Of a DNA stretch of 64,000 nucleotides, positions 57,746 through 64,000 are shown in pieces (positions within the stretch are counted from its first letter, which is position 1; the number at the start of each line of letters is the position of its first letter). Under the pieces are notes generated by a model. The model made no database searches, was not told the origin of the DNA, and was given only the letters and a program-made list of their open reading frames with translations. The stretch is from the NCBI GenBank assembly GCA_030737835.1, contig CM060849.1, positions 25,056,855 to 25,120,854 of the forward strand. Reading direction: 5' to 3'. This stretch comes from Acorus gramineus (taxonomy: Eukaryota > Streptophyta > Magnoliopsida > Acorales > Acoraceae). The position numbers and the translations under genes were made by a program.

Positions 57746-58985
57746 AAAAAAAACAACAATCGAAAGGGAGACAATGGTGAAGACACAGCAGAAATACCAC
57801 ACTTGCAGACGTCGATGGTAAGCCATATTGATGAGATCAGAGAGGGTGAGTAAGAGAGGCAAAGAGAAGAGAGATAGAGAGAGGGAGAGTTTTCGTTTTG
57901 TTGAAGACGAAATGGTTGGTCAAAGAGAGCGATAAAAAGATTTCATTTTGTAGAAGACTTTTAGTCAAAGATAGAGAGCATGTGAGTCTTGTGAGACAAA
58001 AGAGGAGAGAGAACGAAGTTGCAATAAAAGACGCTCAAAACTTTTTGTCAGACCTCAGATAAGCTTGTCCTCGTTAGTCACGCCAGATATATTTGTGTTT
58101 CATGGTATATACCATATAATCGATGTAAATACCACATCCAAAAGAGCATGCACAACTTTTTTAGGTTCCACGTCGGTTTCATTCGTACGTTTAGAAACAT
58201 TCACTTAAGCAATCAAATCAATGTCAGCGCTCTTTTTTGAGGGGATAAGCATTCAATGTCGAAGATTATTTTATTTAAAATAATAAGGCAATCATTTAAT
58301 GAAGTGTCTGCGGGTTCTTAACGAGGAATTTTGTAATTTAAAATTCGAAACACCCATCCGGTCCCACCTAAAAAAAACGAAGACAATTCCATGTTATCCG
58401 GTTTCGCCACGTCAGATCCTACGTGGGGTATAAGAAAGTGACTGAGAAGAAGCCTGAGTGTAACATTTTTCTAAATCATATTGTGCAGTAATCTTGATCT
58501 TATAATAATATAAAAGTACACGTGAATTATTAGGTGAAGATTACTAATATCTTCCAACCAATTTTGCTTAACATAAGATTGGAATATAACCCCTTGTTTG
58601 GGTGTGACATATGATTATTCACTCATGATAACTATACATGGATAGATAATAATCCATGTATAATAAACAAATTTTAGTTCGGTTGTCTTTTTTGGTATTC
58701 TCATTGAAAAGTGACATTTTTGTTTGATTCACCTTAGATAAAATGAAGATAAGTAATGAATAAGTGATGTATAACAGTTTATGACTTTTATAATAATAAT
58801 TATACCATTATATAAATTGTTTGTGTTTAAGAATAAATGTGATGCGTGTATGATATGATAGATTTAACAATTTTTTAAATATGTGTAAGAGTGTTACATG
58901 AAATAATTGTTTTAAAATGATATAGAATGACATTTTTATCCATTAGTATGGTTTAGCCCTGATAAATAATTCCAGCACCTCCAAA
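57746..58985. other. Intergenic DNA, no gene seen
   Basis: A GA-rich stretch lies at 57830-58020. A possible MITE related to the one at 24.7 kb lies at about 58590-58790. No coding exon chain recognised. Confidence 0.45.
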
Positions 58986-59039
58986 ATAATTGTCAGACAT
59001 TCTCCTAGTTTACATAGAGATGGCTATCAGAGTTTATTC

Positions 59040-60091
59040 TTGCAAAACAACATCTTTTTTCCTTGATTCTCATGTATTCAGCCTTATTATTGTTGGGGCT
59101 AAGAGACCAAACGTACCAGTGAAGAATGTATTTGAAACAGCTCCATACAACCTGGCCTCCCAGATCCAACTTATCTGCAAGTTCTTCAATATCCAATGCA
59201 ATGCTTTTAATTGACAGATTTGGATTTGCATCACTCTCCCCATATCCAGGTCTGTCAAAATACACAATATAGATACCAAGTTTTTCGTACAATTCCTGTA
59301 AATACAAAATATGAGACCCCGCAAAGTTAGATATAATTAAAAAAAAAGAAAAAGTTAAATACATTTACATCCCCGCAAACCTGGGTAATCGGATATACAT
59401 AAAAGTTCCTGAAAACTCTAAAAAAAATAATATTAATGCTCACTTAACATACCTTAGTTAACCTAACCCAAACCATGAAAGGATTGAATTACCCCTACCT
59501 CTTCTGTAGAAATATAAAATAATGATAATAGACAATTTATTTTTATATGGACTAATACATCTTTATTACTGTTTATAGGGACTACAATGAATACATAAAT
59601 ATATTTAAAGAATATTATGTTAGTTCATATGGAATATTTAACTCATGTATGGTGTTTGGATTTTTTTGAGTTTTTAAAATCTTATATATGTGTCTCAATT
59701 TTAATAGTGACTTATATGAAATTACTCGTGTTTGCATGAAAATAGATGTCTTTAAACCTGAAAAAAAAACATTAAAAGAAACAGAACTGAACAGGAATAG
59801 TTGCGAGTGAAGAAGTGATTTAGTACCAAAGACACAGGCAGCTGCACATCATGCCTACAGGACGTAAAGCCATGAACAAAGATGATTTTGTGATTGGCTT
59901 TATCTTTTGAGACACCAATTTCTTTGTAGGCCATATGCCTCTCCATCTCTGAGCTTAATTCTAGAAGAGGTAACAGATGGGCCATTTAGAGAGCCACAAA
60001 TGTTTGGTGGTGGTGGTTGAATGGCTTGATATGCCCATGCTAAGAATCCAATGAATAAAACTGCTGATATTCTTGCACAAAAATCCACCAT
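59040..60091 (-). pseudogene. Alpha/beta-hydrolase pseudogene, nucleophile elbow deleted
   Basis: Similar to the plant alpha/beta-hydrolase family with an N-terminal anchor. Exon 1 (60091-59826) starts MVDFCARISAVLFIGFLAWA, then reads KLRDG; one extra base near 59945 shifts the frame before RHMAYKEIG and FVHGFTSCRHD. Exon 2 (from 59295) reads YIVYFDRPGYGESD, IALDIEELADKLDLG, then jumps straight to GQVVWSCFKYI. Family members have about 11 residues between these points, including the GxSxG nucleophile serine; they are missing in frame. A further one-base shift follows (FGLLAP in the next frame), and the C-terminal half with the catalytic Asp/His is absent. No product with esterase activity is expected. 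Confidence 0.85.
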
Positions 60092-60129
60092 CCATGTATT
60101 AAGATTGGAGCTTTGATACAGCAGACTAT

Positions 60130-60343
60130 GGGTGCGTTTGGTTGTGCGATTGCAAAACTGATTCTACAGGAATCTGTGTTTTAAAACTGATTCTACAGGA
60201 AGCTCACCTCCTCCAGCTTTTGAGCATTATTTGCCTGAAATCTGTGTGCAGGAAGCTGTTCCAATAAAATTGTTTGGTTGCACGATTATAAAAACAGTTT
60301 CCTGCAATCGCAAACGTTGTGCAATCGCACAACCAAACTCACC
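60130..60343. mobile_element. Short MITE with about 28-bp terminal inverted repeats
   Basis: The left end GGTGCGTTTGGTTGTGCGAT is inverted at the right end (GTGCAATCGCACAACCAAAC then TCACC). An 18-bp direct repeat, AAAACTGATTCTACAGGA, occurs inside at about 60154 and 60183. It is probably PIF/Harbinger or hAT; the target duplication is unclear. It lies just upstream of the hydrolase pseudogene start. Confidence 0.72.
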
Positions 60344-62230
60344 GTAAAAATCACTCCAAAATCACCTCCGGTTCATACACAATTATTTAAAAATTATATG
60401 CATTTTAAAAATATTTAAAAAAATCTATCAAAATATATATGATTTCAAACAAAGAGTACATAGTATATTTGTGCGATTTTTAGGAACTAATTTCAATAAT
60501 CTGATTTTTGGAAAGAATTCTATCAAAACTGATCATAGGTCTTCCCAAATATCATATTATTGAAATCAATTTCGAACACTACCTAAGGATTCTATCAAAA
60601 ACTGGAATTAGAGAGAAAAAAAAAAATCAAAATCCTCCCTAGATATGGTGATAAGGCGACACATTTTTTGAAAAAACAAGGCACGGATATAATTAGAACA
60701 TGATAACAAATAAATTAATATAATAAATATATATTGTATATTTATATGAAGCCAAATGTTTAACCATACGCCATCATTTATTTCAAAATGTTTCAAAATA
60801 CAAAATAACCATACTCCATACATTTTTGTGTTTTGTTTATGTTTTGTTTGTGATCTATGATTGTGTTTTGTTTAATGGGTTGCACTTGGGCTGTTTTAAA
60901 TGGGTTGAACTATTGGACTGTCTGGTTGGGCATTTTTGTTTTTATTTTTAAATTGTTGGGCTGAAACAGGTTGGGTTTGTGTCCTGAGTCGTGTCCAATT
61001 CAGGCCTAATTTATAGGACATGCTTGAGGCTGTGTCCAATTCGTGTTGGGCGTTTGTTCGTGTCTAACATGCATCTGACACAGGAGGGCCTGAAGAAGTG
61101 TATGTGCTTTGTAGCTCCCACGAATCAAATTATCGAAATCAATTCAAAACACTATATCAAAACAAATTTTAGGAAATAAAAAAATACATTCTCCTCAAAA
61201 ATAAGATCATCAAAATCAATTCCAAACACTACAGGGCAGTTTGGTAAGTCTGATCCAGATAGAAAATTCTTCTTTTCGGTAGATTCTATGAAAGTAAAAA
61301 ATTTCTTGCAATGTTAAAAAAAATTAACACTGGAATGGAGGGGATGCAATTTTCTTTGGTGTTCTAGTAGAATAAAAATAAAAACGGGCTCTAACCTTAC
61401 CTCTGAATGTCGAAAATATCTGGGGCACCGCTGATCATTTCATAAAAGATTGGGACCGCGGGTCTAAATATGGTGACCGGACATAACCAACGAGGCTTTC
61501 ATAGAGAGGCCAGGTTGTCTAGTAGCAGACATATGAGGTACCTATCAAAGGGATCACTATCGATATTGATATCATCATCAATCTCGTCATAATCCTCAAG
61601 ACCACTATCCTCATCCATAAAACAACCTAAGAATGGTAAAAAAAATATCTTGTACGGTTCAAGGGTCATCATCAGACGCTCCATCGAACATACAGGGAAA
61701 TAGAAGTCGACAATGGGTCTGAAAATAAGGACGGAAGTTAGATATTTGCAATTTTGCACCCTCACTTTCTTTCTCCTCCCCCCTCTTCTCTTTTTTTTTT
61801 TTTTTTATTGGGAAAGAGGACTCCACCCCACTTCTATTTGTATTTTATTGGGGTGGGGTTTCAATTGTAAGGGTTAGTTTGAAAATAGGTAAAAGTTTTA
61901 AGGATAATTTTTTTTAATTTTAGAGAATAAAATGTCCATTAATTTTGTTCATATTCATATTTTTCAAAATTGAAATAAAAAGTGAAGATATGTATTAACC
62001 CAAACTTTAAGTGGAATAAAAAATCATCATTTTCATTTCAAAATTAAGACAATTATCCGCATTTTATCTCAATTATTTTTCATACCAAATGGGGACAAAT
62101 TATCCTTTCACTTACTTATCTTCATAAGTACTCTTTATTCTACCGCTTATCCCTTTATCAGACCAACCCTAAGAGGTGATTTAGTTGCCCCTGTACAACA
62201 ATTGCTTTCAATGATGGGGGTAAGCCATTA
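60344..62230. other. Intergenic DNA, no gene seen
   Basis: A minus-strand frame at 61765-61499 ends in an acidic stretch (DEIDDDINIDSD) but has no family I recognise and no splice partners. A poly(T) tract is at 61791-61806. An AT-rich, Mutator- or hAT-like remnant with loose inverted ends may lie at 61795-62170. Confidence 0.4.
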
Positions 62231-62343
62231 TAATGTGTGGGAATTTAAAGCGAGTGCGCTTTAAGTCAGAGGACGTTATCAACACAATTTTCGACACCCC
62301 CGATCTCCCCCACCCCCTGCCCCTCCGTGGTCTCTTCTCGAAC

Positions 62344-62551
62344 ATGGAGCGCACCGACGGGAGAGGCGGAGGGTGTGCCGCCGGTGCCGGCTGTGGCGGC
62401 GTGTGCGGCCATGGCGGCCTTCTATGTTGCTGTGCTATGCTCTCCGACAGTCGCCCTCCGCCTCCCTTCGGCTCTTTCCTTGGAAAGCTTCCTCTTTCAT
62501 CGTTTCGCTTGCACCGACATCTCCTCTGTCGTCTGCTCCCTCCTCCTCCCG
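62344..62551 (+). pseudogene. Exon 1-like piece of CAAX prenyl protease 2 (RCE1/FACE2), frame-shifted start
   Basis: From about 62361 one frame reads AACAAMAAFYVAVLCSPTVA followed by LRLPSA, ESFL and RFACT..SSVVCSLLLP, the first membrane spans of plant RCE1/FACE2, the ER protease that trims prenylated CAAX proteins. It ends at a good donor (CCG then GTGAGACC) at 62551, the place where the plant family typically has its first intron. The ATG in good context at 62344 is in another frame, so a one-base indel separates it from the conserved frame; an internal ATG at about 62410 is the only in-frame start. No second exon is visible before the window ends. It could be a gene continuing beyond the window with a sequencing error, or a duplicated dead exon. 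Confidence 0.5.
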
Positions 62552-64000
62552 GTGAGACCTCTCTCTCTTCTTTACAAGGTCTCGGGTTTGGTGCCAAAGA
62601 AGCTAGTCCGGCCCAGCTAATTGTTGTGTTCGCCCATCAGGTCGTGGGTGTATCCAACACGGGTCCTGACTATGGGTGTAACATAAATCAATTAGACTTT
62701 ACTACATTGATAATATGTCCAAAAAACCTAGCATTTAAAAATTAACCACATTAAGCATCTACTGACACGAAGACAATACTACAAAAGGATCACCTATGGC
62801 CAATCATACTCTACATTTCATAATATATATAAGATACAAAATAATACTAGCAACGGCTGTGACTGGTGGGTTGGAGGTCAACTAGAACCTAACCCATCTG
62901 GTTTGGTGAGGGTTCATATTGGATTTGGATTTGATTCAGATTGGATTTGATTCGGGTTGGATTCAAAAACCACATAAGCTTCTACCTCCAACCTAACCTG
63001 ATATATACCTTGTCATGATTTCTAATCAAATACTAAACAAATTTGATTGGGGCCACTTGAACCTTCCAACAAAACAGAGAAAAATCAATCATATTCAAGA
63101 ACCTCATAAGCTTATACCAAGGTGAGTGAAAGAAGCAATGAAAAAAGAGAGGCTCTTATAAGACAATTTAAAAAGACACACTCATCCTTGATTTCACGAC
63201 TTTCCTAAAGCTCAACCATTTTCGAAATTTCTTATTGCATTTGACATCATCTTAACATAAACTACCATGATAATATCTTATTTTAAAAAAAAAACTACCA
63301 TGATAATATCCGGATTCTGCGCTGACGATCGCGGAGGAGCACAACCCCTCATCCAAACAAAAAATTTGCATCCACGTTGGGCAGCAAAAATGGTGTTTCT
63401 GGGTCATTTTTGTCCACGGTAGAGAAACTCCAGAAATAAAGTTTCTCTTCTGCTACTCGATTTGACAGACGCAAGCGTCCCCACTTTGGTCCCTACTCCC
63501 TAGCCCTTCAACCCAAAAAAACAGTCACAAAAAATATTCACTTACACTGTTTAATTACAAATGGGGGTGAAGTGACAGTCCTTGTAACTATTTCCATTTT
63601 AGTTGTACTCACTCTTCTAGACCCATCATAGTTGCCCAGGTGGCCATGTGCCCAGGCACGAGTTTGTTATATTTACATGGTTATCATAGTTGCCCAGGTG
63701 GCCATGTCCCCACTTTGGTAGAAAAATAGATATGGAAGAGGGTGAAACATGATGAAATAAGCTAAAAAAACTGTTTCATTGCAAGGAATGGTGGGAGGAG
63801 TATAGTATGCAAGAACAAGGGGAATAATGTGATTCCAAGCCCTTTGAATTGTGTTATTCACCTAATCTGCTATCACACAGGTATAAGGAAGCCTATATAT
63901 CAAAACATTTGTCATCACTTCATATAATTCTAAGGGTCCACATGTATTTATTTTTCATTTTTATAGATATTTATTCATATTTTGTTTATATTTTATTTAC
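62552..64000. other. Intergenic or intronic DNA with short direct repeats
   Basis: A GGATTTGATTC-like simple repeat lies at 62931-62975. ACCATGATAATATC is duplicated at about 63264 and 63297. A 25-bp direct repeat (ATCATAGTTGCCCAGGTGGC..) occurs at 63625-63649 and 63683-63707. No exon recognised. Confidence 0.5.

Noticed and set aside
62208-62597. 129-codon minus-strand Pro/Arg-rich frame
   Set aside because: It is the antisense of a GC-rich exon whose plus frame matches RCE1/FACE2; composition alone explains the open frame.

Overview
This is nuclear DNA of a flowering plant. Genes are split by many GT/AG introns, intergenic DNA is AT-rich, and transposon remnants of every major plant class are present. 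The genes belong to plant families: a TGA-type bZIP factor, a plastid ACT-repeat protein, a TRICHOME BIREFRINGENCE-LIKE acetyltransferase and a plant-specific SAGA-related protein. I cannot name the species. All gene models were built by hand from reading frame, splice signals and intron phase; no search or transcript data were used.

Layout. 1-5.5 kb is gene-free and holds a decayed CACTA element (2031-4893) followed by a Mutator-like MITE (4915-5467) that ends about 370 bp before the first start codon. 5.8-13.9 kb is a complete TGA9/TGA10-like gene (+, 11 coding exons, 469 aa) carrying a hAT-like MITE in intron 4. 14-21 kb is repeat territory: a poly(A)-tailed insert, a 96-bp tandem repeat and a dead Ty1/copia element with both LTRs and a 5-bp target duplication. 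21.3-25.6 kb is a membrane-anchored dual-specificity phosphatase gene (-, 254 aa). 26-30 kb is dense in repeats. 30.1-40.4 kb is a large gene (-, 15 coding exons, 1,333 aa) of the At2g19390/At4g29790 family. 40.5-44.8 kb has no gene I can name. 44.8-52.1 kb is an ACR11-like gene (+, 9 exons, 268 aa) with an L1-type LINE fragment in intron 2. 52.5-55.0 kb is a TBL gene (-, 5 exons, 381 aa). 56-57 kb is a transposon-associated gene remnant. 59.0-60.1 kb is an alpha/beta-hydrolase pseudogene. 62.3-62.6 kb is a sequence resembling exon 1 of the CAAX protease RCE1/FACE2, out of frame with its nearest ATG.

The genes do not form a pathway or cluster; this is ordinary plant gene order separated by repeats. 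I found no convincing new multi-gene system. The points most worth a second look are an unclassified repeat family with two copies in inverted orientation, a tRNA-like SINE family with at least four copies, the MITE abutting the TGA promoter, a hydrolase pseudogene that lost exactly its nucleophile elbow, and the orphan RCE1-like exon.
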